From: an uncultured Bilophila sp.
GTDB taxonomy: Bacteria > Desulfobacterota > Desulfovibrionia > Desulfovibrionales > Desulfovibrionaceae
Length of the DNA: 16,531 bases
Direction of reading: 5' to 3'
NCBI GenBank assembly: GCA_902373525.1
Contig: CABKMN010000048.1
Coordinates: 1-16,531, forward strand
In this document: in pieces, positions 7,598 to 13,633 of the stretch
Layout of the letters: the number at the start of each line of letters is the position of its first letter
How positions within the stretch are numbered: the stretch's first letter is position 1
The notes under the pieces: generated by a model
Told to the model about the DNA's origin: nothing
The model's database searches: none
What the model saw: only the letters and a program-made list of their open reading frames with translations
Position numbers and translations under genes: made by a program

Positions 7598-7613
7598 CGC
7601 TGCTTCGGTAGCG
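7598..7613 (+). other. UUCG-tetraloop hairpin in the tRNA leader
   Basis: CGCTGC-TTCG-GTAGCG forms a 6-bp stem (one G-U pair) closed by a C(UUCG)G tetraloop, ending 6 nt before the mature 5' end of the tRNA. It may stabilise the precursor or help 5' processing. Confidence 0.55.
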
Positions 7614-7619
7614 ACTCAT

Positions 7620-7696
7620 GGCAAGGTAGCTCAGTTGGTCAGAGCATACGGTTCATACCCGTAGTGTCGAGAGTTCAAATCTCCCCCTTGCTACCA
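7620..7696 (+). tRNA. tRNA-Met (anticodon CAT), elongator type
   Basis: 77 nt including an encoded CCA. The acceptor arm is GGCAAGG against CCTTGCT (G1-U72), the D-arm is GCTCAGTTGGTCAGAGC, the anticodon stem is TACGG/CCGTA with loop TTCATAC, and the T-arm loop is TTCAAAT. It lacks the three G-C pairs in the anticodon stem and the unpaired 1-72 of an initiator, so elongator Met is favoured. A tRNA-Ile with modified CAT (lysidine) cannot be excluded by eye. There is one A-C mismatch in the T-stem. Confidence 0.93.
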
Positions 7697-7724
7697 GAAT
7701 GCAATCCCGGAAGGGATGAAATAG

Positions 7725-7760
7725 CCCGGAAACCTGCACAGGTTTCCGGGTTTTTCTTTT
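7725..7760 (+). terminator. Rho-independent terminator of tRNA-Met
   Basis: A 10-bp perfect stem CCCGGAAACC/GGTTTCCGGG (7725-7734, 7741-7750), extendable by two pairs, followed by TTTTTCTTTT. The end of the T-tract is the site of the inserted element at 7761. Confidence 0.93.
7753..7760. repeat. Left target-site duplication (TTTCTTTT)
   Basis: 8-bp direct repeat, identical to 7923-7930, flanking the inserted element. Confidence 0.75.
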
Positions 7761-7922
7761 GGCTCTGTCATAGTATGTGGTTGTTTCATCTCCACAGCAC
7801 GGTGAAACGACGACCTTTTTCTCCAGTTCTCCCCTTGGCGGAATCCATGCTTGGGGCATTTTATTGGTTATTCCTTTGGCATTTCAAGGAATAAAGCATC
7901 AACCATTTTCTATGACACAGCC
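7761..7922. mobile_element. 162-bp MITE-like element or insertion-sequence remnant
   Basis: The left end GGCTCTGTCATAG and the reverse complement of the right end, GGCTGTGTCATAG, match at 12 of 13 positions. The similarity continues to 21 of 27. Perfect 8-bp duplications TTTCTTTT flank it. An internal 9-bp hairpin (7868-7876 against 7886-7894) is present. No transposase frame survives. Eight-bp duplications occur in several IS families (ISL3, IS6, IS1595, IS256, among others); I cannot assign one from the sequence. Its composition is lower in GC than the following DNA. If non-autonomous, it would depend on a full-length element elsewhere in the genome. Confidence 0.75.
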
Positions 7923-7930
7923 TTTCTTTT
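7923..7930. repeat. Right target-site duplication (TTTCTTTT)
   Basis: 8-bp direct repeat, identical to 7753-7760. Confidence 0.75.
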
Positions 7931-8350
7931 TCGCCTTCGGGAAGGCGGTCGATGCGGCGGAGGCCGAGACGCCGTCGCCGCAGGCGTCCCGACAATGCCG
8001 ATCCGCGAGGGCGCACGTTCCACGCTGCAAAAAGGCCGTTGAGCGCAGCGCATGCTGCTCAACCGCAAACGGGAACTCGGCCTTTGCCGTACCCGGCGAA
8101 GCACGCCCCTCCCCGCGCATCCGTCCCCGATGAGTGCGGACAGCCGAACGTTCGTCCTCGCCTCCCGCCACGTCGCCTTCTCCATCGTCATCGACCGCCA
8201 TCACGTTGCCGTTCGTACTCCGCCACGCCGTCCCGAGGCACTCGGCAGGCGCACAAGGCGAAACGCCGCCCGCCGAGACGGCTGACGACCCGTCGTACAG
8301 CCCCGCAGGCGTCGCCGGACGGTCGCGGAAACGCTCCCGGTCGCCTCGCC
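7931..8350. other. GC-rich intergenic region, no convincing gene
   Basis: Several frames are open here, but they have Arg/Ala/Pro-rich composition, no ribosome binding sites and no recognisable domain. Two things stand out: a segment at 7951-7995 related to 13402-13446, and a terminator-like fold on the minus strand at 8029-8085. The rest shows nothing I can name. Confidence 0.5.
8029..8085 (-). terminator. Terminator-like structured sequence on the minus strand
   Basis: On the minus strand AAAGGCCG pairs with CGGCCTTT across about 40 nt and is followed by T. Inside lies a second hairpin, GTTGAG..CTCAAC, with CAGC/GCTG above it. The pairing arms and T-run resemble an intrinsic terminator with a branched top. 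It lies about 265 bp past the methyltransferase stop, with no recognised gene between. Confidence 0.45.
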
Positions 8351-9097
8351 TTACCGCGCCATCAGCGCGAACACGCCCCATCCGAGGGAGTTGCGCGTAT
8401 ATGTCGCATAGCGTGTCGGCTCCAGAGTCAGCCTGGCGCGGACCTCTTCCGCAAAGTCGTCACCGGGATTCGCTTCAAGCCAGCGCCGCATGGTAAGCCA
8501 CTTGGCCGCCTCATATCTGTCCCAGCCCTCCCGATCGGCCAGAACCATTTCCACAACGTCGTAGCCGAGGTCGCCGAACGACGCGAGAAGTTCCGGGAGC
8601 GTGAGAAAATCGGAGACGGCGTTGGCGCAGCATCCTCTGGCAACGTCTTCCGTCGGCGGCACCCGCAGCCAGTAGGGCTCGCCGATGAGGATCATCCCTC
8701 CGTCGCAAAGGCTCTTCGCCAGCAAATCAATGGTGCCGGCGACGCCCCCACCGATCCATGTGGCGCCGACGCAGGCCGCCACGTCGATCTTGTCCTCGGA
8801 GACGTAGCCCGTCGCATCGCCGTGGATGAACGTGACCCGTTCGGTGACTCCGAGTTCCCGGGCCCGGCGTTTCGCCTGCTCGGAAAACAAACGGCTCATG
8901 TCAACGCCGACGCCCGTAATGCCGTAATCCCGCGCCCATGTGCACAACATTTCTCCGGAACCGCTGCCGAGATCGAGTATGCGTGTCCCCGGTTTCAGAC
9001 GCAGCACGGCGCCGAGTGTGGCGAGCTTTTCCGCCGTAAACGGATTATGGATGCGGTGGGCGCTTTCGGTAATGGTAAAAAGACGTGGAATGTCCAA
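8351..9097 (-). CDS. Class I SAM-dependent methyltransferase
   Basis: 248 aa, soluble. AdoMet-binding motif I is RILDLGSGSGEML (residues 39-51). The acidic residue after the second strand is D66 in GVGVDMS. HGDATGY (92-98) and the DVAACVGATW strand (105-114) complete a Rossmann methyltransferase. The substrate is unknown; the N-terminal NPFTAEKLATLGAVLRLKPG resembles small-molecule rather than DNA or rRNA methyltransferases. AGGAG lies 7 nt before the ATG. The upstream CD3324-family regulator is on the same strand, but a strong terminator (9312-9343) lies between them, so the gene probably has its own promoter in 9098-9311. I could not identify that promoter with confidence. Confidence 0.88.
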   Translation of the reverse strand: MDIPRLFTITESAHRIHNPFTAEKLATLGAVLRLKPGTRILDLGSGSGEMLCTWARDYGITGVGVDMSRLFSEQAKRRARELGVTERVTFIHGDATGYVSEDKIDVAACVGATWIGGGVAGTIDLLAKSLCDGGMILIGEPYWLRVPPTEDVARGCCANAVSDFLTLPELLASFGDLGYDVVEMVLADREGWDRYEAAKWLTMRRWLEANPGDDFAEEVRARLTLEPTRYATYTRNSLGWGVFALMAR

Positions 9098-9311
9098 TGG
9101 AGAAACTCCTGTTGCTCGGTTGAAGAAGCGTTGCGGCCTGCCCGTGGCGGATGCGTGGTTCCGACGTCACGCCCCAGTCCCGCCGTTTCGGATTGTTGCT
9201 CCGGCATGCCGCACTGAACCTGAACCATCTCCATTTCCCTTACAATGAAGACGTATGAGGACAGTATATCGTACGGGCCCCCAAGGCACCCTCCTTTTCG
9301 TTTCAGAAAGG

Positions 9312-9343
9312 AAAAAGCGCCCCGAGCGGACTCAGGGCGCTTT
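9312..9343 (-). terminator. Rho-independent terminator of the CD3324-family gene
   Basis: AAAGCGCCC/GGGCGCTTT, a 9-bp perfect stem (9335-9343 against 9314-9322) with a 12-nt loop and a T-run on the minus strand. It starts 3 bp past the stop codon. Confidence 0.88.
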
Positions 9344-9346
9344 CTG

Positions 9347-9619
9347 CTAGCCGTTTTTCCCGGCGCTGAGGATTTTGTATATGGCCTTTTCCGACAGGCA
9401 ATAGCGTTCCGCCAGGTCGCTGACGGAACACCCGGCCAGACGACCGGCCACAATGTCCCTGTTTCTTGCCCGGAGCGTGTGTTTCGTCTCCGTAGTCGTA
9501 CCCCACGGGAGCTTGTTCCCCGTCTTGCGCGGAATATACAGATACTCGCCGTCTATATACTGCTGAACCGCATGCAACAGATCATGCGGCAATACATCGT
9601 TTGCCTTTTTATAGCCCAT
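9347..9619 (-). CDS. CD3324-family small DNA-binding protein (Mor-like HTH)
   Basis: 90 aa. The N-terminal half, with NDVLPHDLLHAVQQYIDGEY and YIPRK, is typical of the CD3324 family, known mostly from Firmicutes. The C-terminal half (about 50-85) is a helix-turn-helix: RNRDIVAGRLAGCSVSDLA followed by a recognition helix in LSEKAIYKIL. It is probably a transcription factor with unknown targets. AGGAGGAG just before the ATG gives a strong start. A 14-bp inverted repeat with one mismatch (9651-9698) lies 32 bp upstream and could be its operator. The gene ends in its own terminator, so it is likely monocistronic. Confidence 0.82.
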   Translation of the reverse strand: MGYKKANDVLPHDLLHAVQQYIDGEYLYIPRKTGNKLPWGTTTETKHTLRARNRDIVAGRLAGCSVSDLAERYCLSEKAIYKILSAGKNG

Positions 9620-9650
9620 GACGCTCCTCCTAATGGCGTATCAGGATCGA

Positions 9651-9698
9651 GCGGGAGCTATTGCCTAAAAGCGTTTCATGTTACGCAATAGCTTCCGC
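9651..9698. promoter_or_regulatory. 14-bp inverted repeat upstream of the CD3324-family gene
   Basis: GCGGGAGCTATTGC (9651-9664) and GCAATAGCTTCCGC (9685-9698) pair at 13 of 14 positions. The 20-nt spacer contains the partly palindromic GCGT-TTCATGTT-ACGC. It could be an operator of the adjacent regulator or an RNA hairpin ending the lipoprotein transcript. No T-run follows on either strand. Confidence 0.5.
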
Positions 9699-9819
9699 TA
9701 CGCGCAACGGACACTATCCTGTGCGTTGAACATCCGGTTTCCTCTCTGTGGATTCGTTTCTGGTTGAAGAAAGGAGTGGTGAGACTCCGCCAACGTTGCA
9801 GGACGTCGGTGCGGCGCAT

Positions 9820-9841
9820 GCCGTTTCCTTGCGGGAACGGC
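9820..9841 (-). terminator. Possible weak hairpin behind the lipoprotein gene
   Basis: GCCGTTTCC/GGAACGGC, 8 pairs with one bulge and a 5-nt loop, 12 bp past the stop codon. No T-run, so it is only a candidate. Confidence 0.3.
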
Positions 9842-9853
9842 CCCACCTTGCCC

Positions 9854-10396
9854 TTATGGAAGGTTTCGGTCGGCTGCGGACGGCCTGTGCGGCGACGGCG
9901 GGACTCCGGCGGGCGGATCGCACCATGCGGGGAGGCCCGAGAACAGGCCGATCATGCGGTAGCGCTCCTCATCCGGGAACACGCCCGCGCCGCACCGCTC
10001 AAAGACGATCCGGGCCCACACCCCGCCCGCCTCCACGAACGAACGCGGATCGGCCTCGTAGCGTTTCCGACCCCGCACCTGAACATCATAGGCCGCCAGA
10101 TGATCGTATGTCGGGGCCGCCGCCATGACCGTCTGCCAGAACAGCGCGTACCCGTCCTCGCGCTCCCGGGCCGCACCCGCTTCGCCTTGCCCGTAGTGCT
10201 CCGTGTAGGCGGCGCTCAGACATTGCCGAAACGCGGCGCTCAGCTCCGGCGGCGTGTCCTCCGGCAGCAGACGCTGCCCCAGCGTCCCGAAGTTTCCGGC
10301 GTTGGTCTGCGTATTTTCCGTAATGGGAACATGGACGTGCATCAGGCAGCATCCTGCCAGCAGTCCCGCCCCCAGCAAAGTCAGAATCGTCCGCAT
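9854..10396 (-). CDS. Small predicted lipoprotein of unknown function
   Basis: 180 aa. A short N-terminus, MRTILTLLGAGLLAGCC, has a lipobox LLAGC with C16 as the expected lipidation site; the positive charge before it is only Arg2. The mature part is soluble and Arg/Glu-rich, with a recognisable but unnamed pattern: TPPELSAAFRQCLSAAY, then APTYDHLAAYDVQVRGR, then FVEAGGVWARIVFERCG. It has no known domain that I recognise. Start choice: GAGGAGG is 5 nt before ATG 10396, while the longer open frame upstream overlaps the kinase gene. It follows the kinase with a 41-bp gap and is the last gene of the hcpR-kinase-lipoprotein run. It may be a periplasmic partner of the kinase, but that is speculation. 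Confidence 0.75.
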   Translation of the reverse strand: MRTILTLLGAGLLAGCCLMHVHVPITENTQTNAGNFGTLGQRLLPEDTPPELSAAFRQCLSAAYTEHYGQGEAGAAREREDGYALFWQTVMAAAPTYDHLAAYDVQVRGRKRYEADPRSFVEAGGVWARIVFERCGAGVFPDEERYRMIGLFSGLPAWCDPPAGVPPSPHRPSAADRNLP

Positions 10397-10437
10397 GGCG
10401 TCCTCCTCGGGAATGTCTGGCGGTCGGGCCGCATTCC

Positions 10438-12444
10438 CTACCCGCGGTTTCGCCGCGAGGCGTTTCCCCAACGGGCGAGGGCAAGGGCCAGCTCGCGCAC
10501 GTCGATGGGCTTGGTCAGGTGTACGTTCATCCCCGCGGCAAGGCTGCGCTCTTCGTCCCCGCGCATGGCGTGGGCGGTCATGGCGAGGATGGGCACGCTC
10601 CGGCCCTCCGGCAGGCCGCATTCCCGGATGCGCCGCGTGGCGTCGTAGCCGTTCATCACCGGCATCTGCACGTCCATCAGGATCGCGTCGAAGTCCCGCT
10701 CCTTGAGGAACAGCTCCACGGCCTCCTGACCGTTGCTCGCCACGCGGGTTTCCACATGAAAGCGCGACAACATGTTGATGACGACGTACTGGTTGATCTC
10801 GTTGTCCTCGACGACGAGCACCCGCAGGCCCTCAAGTTCCGCGAGCGGGAGGCGTTCGTCGGCCACGTCGTTCCCGGAGTACAGCGCCCCGAGCTCGCTG
10901 CGCGGGGCCTCCTCCGACAACGGGAATTCCAGCTCCACCCGGAACGTGCTGCCCCCGTGGAGACGGCTCCCCACGGACAGCGTACCGCCCATCAGATCGA
11001 CGAGCCGCTTGCTGATGGCGAGCCCGAGGCCCGCGCCGCCGAAACGCCGGGTGCTGGTGTCGTCCACCTGCACGAACGGCTTGAAGATGCGCTCCAGGTC
11101 CTCCTTGGGGATGCCGATGCCGCAGTCGCGCACGACGAACGCCAGCCGGGTCCGTTCCGCCGTGCTCTCGACGGCCCGCACCTCGACTTCGACCGCCCCC
11201 TCGTCGGTGAACTTGACCGCGTTGTTGCACAAATTCAGCAGCACCTGCCGGACGCGCAGGGGATCGCCCATCAGCCGCAGGGGCACGTCCGGCCCGAGGT
11301 CCAGACTGAACTCCAGCCCCTTTTCCTCGGCGGTCTGCCGGACCACGGCGGAAAGCACGCCGAGTTCCTTTTTCAGATTGAACGGGACGGACTGGAGGTC
11401 CAGCCTGTTGGCCTCGACCTTGGTCAGGTCCAGAATGTCGTTGAGGATGCCGAGCAGGGCCGTACTCGAATCGCTGATCCGGGAAATGTACTCGTACTGC
11501 TGCGGCGTGAGCTCCGTCTTGAGCGCCAGATAGGCCAGCCCGATGATCGCGTTCATGGGCGTGCGGAGCTCGTGGCTCATGTTGGCGAGAAAGGCCGACT
11601 TGGCGCGGTTGGCGGCTTCGGCGGCCTCCTTCGCGGTACGGAGGACGGCTTCGTGCCGCTTGTGCTCGGAGATGTCGGCGGTGTAGCCCACCGCGCGCAC
11701 CGCATCGCCGTCCCGCGAAAATTCACACTCGAAATCAAACCAGACCTGTCCCCGCTCGGGGTGAAGAAGCATCAGCTCGAAACGCTCGCAGCCGCCGGGA
11801 CGCCATGCCGCACGCCGCAGGGCCTCCAGTACCCGCCTGCGGCATTCCGGGGCGATCCGTCGCCACAGCCGTCGGAAGCCGGAAAAGGAAACGTCGGCGT
11901 CGGTCATGCCGAACTGCCCGAAGAAAATGTCGTTGGCGGAAAAGGTGATCGTCTTTCCGCGCACGCACTCGAACACGCCGATCCGTCCGATGCGGCAGGC
12001 CGTCTCGAACCGCGCGAGGTTTTCGCGCACCTGCCCGCGCATGGTCTCCAGCTCGCTGACGTCCTGATGGTATCCCTTCAGGACGGGACGCCCGCTCCCT
12101 CCTTCCGCCCGCCTGCCGCCGCACCGCACGAAAATGGGCCCCCGCGCGGGATGGTGCCACATGTACTGGACTTCCTGCTGTTGCCCGGTGGAGAGCATCT
12201 TCTCCACGCACACGTCCACCGCTCGCCTGTACTCCGGGTCCACACGGGAAAACCAGTGCCGGAAACACGTCTCCGGCGAAGGATGCGTTTCCAGTCCGAG
12301 CAGTTCCAGCATGCTGCCGTTGGCCATCATCCGGTGCGCGCCTCCGCGACCGTCGAGGGATATGGCCCAAAGGCCCGTCTTGCCGTTCCGCAGGGCTTCG
12401 CTCATCCATTCGGGACTGTTGAATATCTCGGCATCAATTCCCAT
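10438..12444 (-). CDS. Cytoplasmic PAS hybrid sensor histidine kinase with receiver domain
   Basis: 668 aa with no membrane segment. There are two PAS-like sensor regions (about 15-132 and 145-262, each ending in a PAC-like DVSELE/DISEHK), then a short coiled linker. HisKA follows, with the phospho-accepting H291 in MSHELRTPMN. The HATPase domain has N408 in NLCNNAVKF, DCGIGIP (440-446) and GGAGLGL (469-475). A C-terminal receiver has E546/D547, phospho-acceptor D591 in LMDVQMPVMNG, and K645 in LTKP. All catalytic residues are present. No Hpt or output domain is attached and no response regulator is adjacent, so the output is unknown. The gene starts 27 bp after hcpR and GGGAG precedes its ATG, so the two are probably co-transcribed. 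This ties the kinase to the nitrosative-stress regulator by context. Confidence 0.93.
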   Translation of the reverse strand: MGIDAEIFNSPEWMSEALRNGKTGLWAISLDGRGGAHRMMANGSMLELLGLETHPSPETCFRHWFSRVDPEYRRAVDVCVEKMLSTGQQQEVQYMWHHPARGPIFVRCGGRRAEGGSGRPVLKGYHQDVSELETMRGQVRENLARFETACRIGRIGVFECVRGKTITFSANDIFFGQFGMTDADVSFSGFRRLWRRIAPECRRRVLEALRRAAWRPGGCERFELMLLHPERGQVWFDFECEFSRDGDAVRAVGYTADISEHKRHEAVLRTAKEAAEAANRAKSAFLANMSHELRTPMNAIIGLAYLALKTELTPQQYEYISRISDSSTALLGILNDILDLTKVEANRLDLQSVPFNLKKELGVLSAVVRQTAEEKGLEFSLDLGPDVPLRLMGDPLRVRQVLLNLCNNAVKFTDEGAVEVEVRAVESTAERTRLAFVVRDCGIGIPKEDLERIFKPFVQVDDTSTRRFGGAGLGLAISKRLVDLMGGTLSVGSRLHGGSTFRVELEFPLSEEAPRSELGALYSGNDVADERLPLAELEGLRVLVVEDNEINQYVVINMLSRFHVETRVASNGQEAVELFLKERDFDAILMDVQMPVMNGYDATRRIRECGLPEGRSVPILAMTAHAMRGDEERSLAAGMNVHLTKPIDVRELALALARWGNASRRNRG

Positions 12445-12471
12445 AAGGTCTCCCCGGTCTTTCCGTCCGGC

Positions 12472-13152
12472 CTATCGATCCGCGCCTTCGGACGCGATCT
12501 CCCGCAGGGCGGCGGCGTCACGGATGGCGATGTCCTTTCCTTTCAGCTCCACCAGCCCCGCTTCGACGAACCGGGACAACTGGCGGGAAAGCGTTTCACG
12601 GGCCAGCCCGAGCAGATTCGCCAGCACTTCGCGGGATACCCCGAGCCGGATGACGTCCGCGCCTCCGATCTGCCGCCGGTGCAGCAGATAGGTGGCGAGC
12701 CGTCCCGCCGCCCCGCCCTGCCCCTGCACCGCGAGCTTGTGGGCGAACATCCGCAGGCGCAGCGACAACGCCGCCAGCATCCGCAGGGCCAGTTCCGGGT
12801 TCTCCGTCACCAGCGCGAACAGCGCCTCGGCGGAGACGTACAGGGTTTCCACATCATCCACGGCGACGGCGGACGCGGGGAAGGTGCCCCGCTGAAACAT
12901 GGCGGCCTCCCCGATGGTGTTTCCCTTGCGGACGAGATGCAGCACCGTTTCCCGCCCGTCGGGGGCGAACCGGACCACCTTCACGACGCCGCGCAGCACG
13001 ACGTGCATGCCGTCGGCGCGCTCGCCCTCCCGGAACAGCGCCGTGCCCCGTGCGAAAGTCCGCATCCGGCATCCGTCGGCAAGCCGCTCCCGCTCGGCGG
13101 AGGAAAGCGGTTCGAACAACGGCAACGTCCCGAGCACTTCCAGTTTTTCCAT
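12472..13152 (-). CDS. hcpR: CRP/FNR-family regulator, HcpR-like
   Basis: 226 aa. An N-terminal cyclic-nucleotide-binding-fold sensor domain (about 1-115) is followed by a dimerisation helix (about 116-145) and a Crp-type HTH. The recognition helix is in VSREVLANLLGLARETLSRQL (172-192). The N-domain lacks the FNR cysteine cluster. Desulfovibrio HcpR proteins are known to bind haem, sense NO and control hcp. The assignment here rests on adjacency to hcp on the same strand and an HcpR-type site in front of hcp. The ATG at 13152 is preceded by GGGGG 7 nt upstream; a TTG at 13155 is also possible. The 478-bp gap behind hcp contains a palindrome, ATGCGG-AATA-CCGCAT (13226-13241), that might bear on its own promoter. 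Confidence 0.82.
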   Translation of the reverse strand: MEKLEVLGTLPLFEPLSSAERERLADGCRMRTFARGTALFREGERADGMHVVLRGVVKVVRFAPDGRETVLHLVRKGNTIGEAAMFQRGTFPASAVAVDDVETLYVSAEALFALVTENPELALRMLAALSLRLRMFAHKLAVQGQGGAAGRLATYLLHRRQIGGADVIRLGVSREVLANLLGLARETLSRQLSRFVEAGLVELKGKDIAIRDAAALREIASEGADR

Positions 13153-13225
13153 CAAGATGCCCCCGTTCGCTCACCTGTTTCGGCACAAGTACACCGGACA
13201 CCTCCGAAGACGCAAGCGGCATCAT

Positions 13226-13241
13226 GCGGAATACCGCATAA
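13226..13241. promoter_or_regulatory. Perfect palindrome upstream of hcpR
   Basis: ATGCGG-AATA-CCGCAT, 6-bp arms and a 4-nt centre, 73 bp before the hcpR ATG. It differs from the TTGTGA-N6-TCACAA motif, so it is either a site for another regulator or fortuitous. Confidence 0.3.
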
Positions 13242-13551
13242 CGAGCCTCTTACGGATGCGAAACGTCCCGTTTTTCGGAACCTCCGCCGCGCTCTTTCAA
13301 CGGCGGCCCCGAACGGCAGGGCCCCGCCCATACTTCCGGTCGAGCAGACCCCGCATGCTCCCGAAGGCGGCGGCGCGGCACGCCCTTCCCGGCGACGGAC
13401 CTTGCCGGGATGCCCGCGGTGGCGGATTTTCCGACTCCGCCGCATCAGTCGTTTTTTCCGGCATCCGGAATGAAAACGCCGGAGCGGGCGTTCCCGTTCC
13501 GGCGTACATGCCATATGTTTTCAACGTGTTCCCACACAATCCCCATTCTCC

Positions 13552-13584
13552 GAACGGGGATTCGATACAACCGAACGTCTTGGG
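13552..13584 (-). repeat. Conserved tail of the hairpin element behind hcp
   Basis: On the minus strand: CCCAAGACGTTCG, 5 variable nt, ATCGAATCCC, 1 nt, GTTC. The same words with the same spacing occur at 16484-16516 behind the thiolase gene. In both copies the tail lies on the side away from the gene. Confidence 0.75.
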
Positions 13585-13624
13585 AGGGAAAGGAACCTTT
13601 TTTCAGAAAGGTTCCTTTCCCTCC
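13583..13624. repeat. Perfect hairpin behind hcp (repeat family, copy 3)
   Basis: 18-bp perfect inverted repeat (13583-13600 against 13607-13624) with a 6-nt loop, 9 bp past the hcp stop. It belongs to the same purine/pyrimidine-arm family as the hairpins behind metG, PSP1 and the thiolase gene. It is the likely 3' end of the hcp transcript, but has no T-run. Confidence 0.8.
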
Positions 13625-13633
13625 ACCACATGT

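Larger units (their letters stand above)
13156..13633. other. Intergenic region between hcp and hcpR
   Basis: It holds the hairpin and conserved tail behind hcp (13552-13624), the segment 13402-13446 related to 7951-7995, an imperfect inverted repeat at 13464-13502, and the palindrome at 13226-13241. Minus-strand frames (for example 13297-13539) are open but have no ribosome binding site or recognisable domain, so I do not call a gene. Confidence 0.5.

Noticed and set aside
7653..7859. Minus-strand 68-codon frame crossing the tRNA and the inserted element
   Set aside because: Its C-terminus (VARGRFELSTLRV) is the usual false translation of antisense tRNA sequence; it crosses a terminator and an insertion boundary.
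7899..8381. Minus-strand 160-codon frame in the gap beside the SAM methyltransferase
   Set aside because: No ribosome binding site, low-complexity Arg/Gly/Ala composition, and it runs across the insertion end and the terminator-like fold.
7952..9217. 421-codon plus-strand frame opposite the SAM methyltransferase
   Set aside because: Arg/Pro-rich antisense reading with no domain; the methyltransferase on the other strand has AdoMet motifs and a good ribosome binding site.
10519..13473. 984-codon plus-strand frame opposite the kinase and hcpR
   Set aside because: Antisense shadow of genes with complete catalytic motifs; no ribosome binding site or domain.
13297..13539. Minus-strand 80-codon frame between hcp and hcpR
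   Set aside because: It contains the segment related to 7951-7995, but has no ribosome binding site and no domain. Kept only as a repeat observation.
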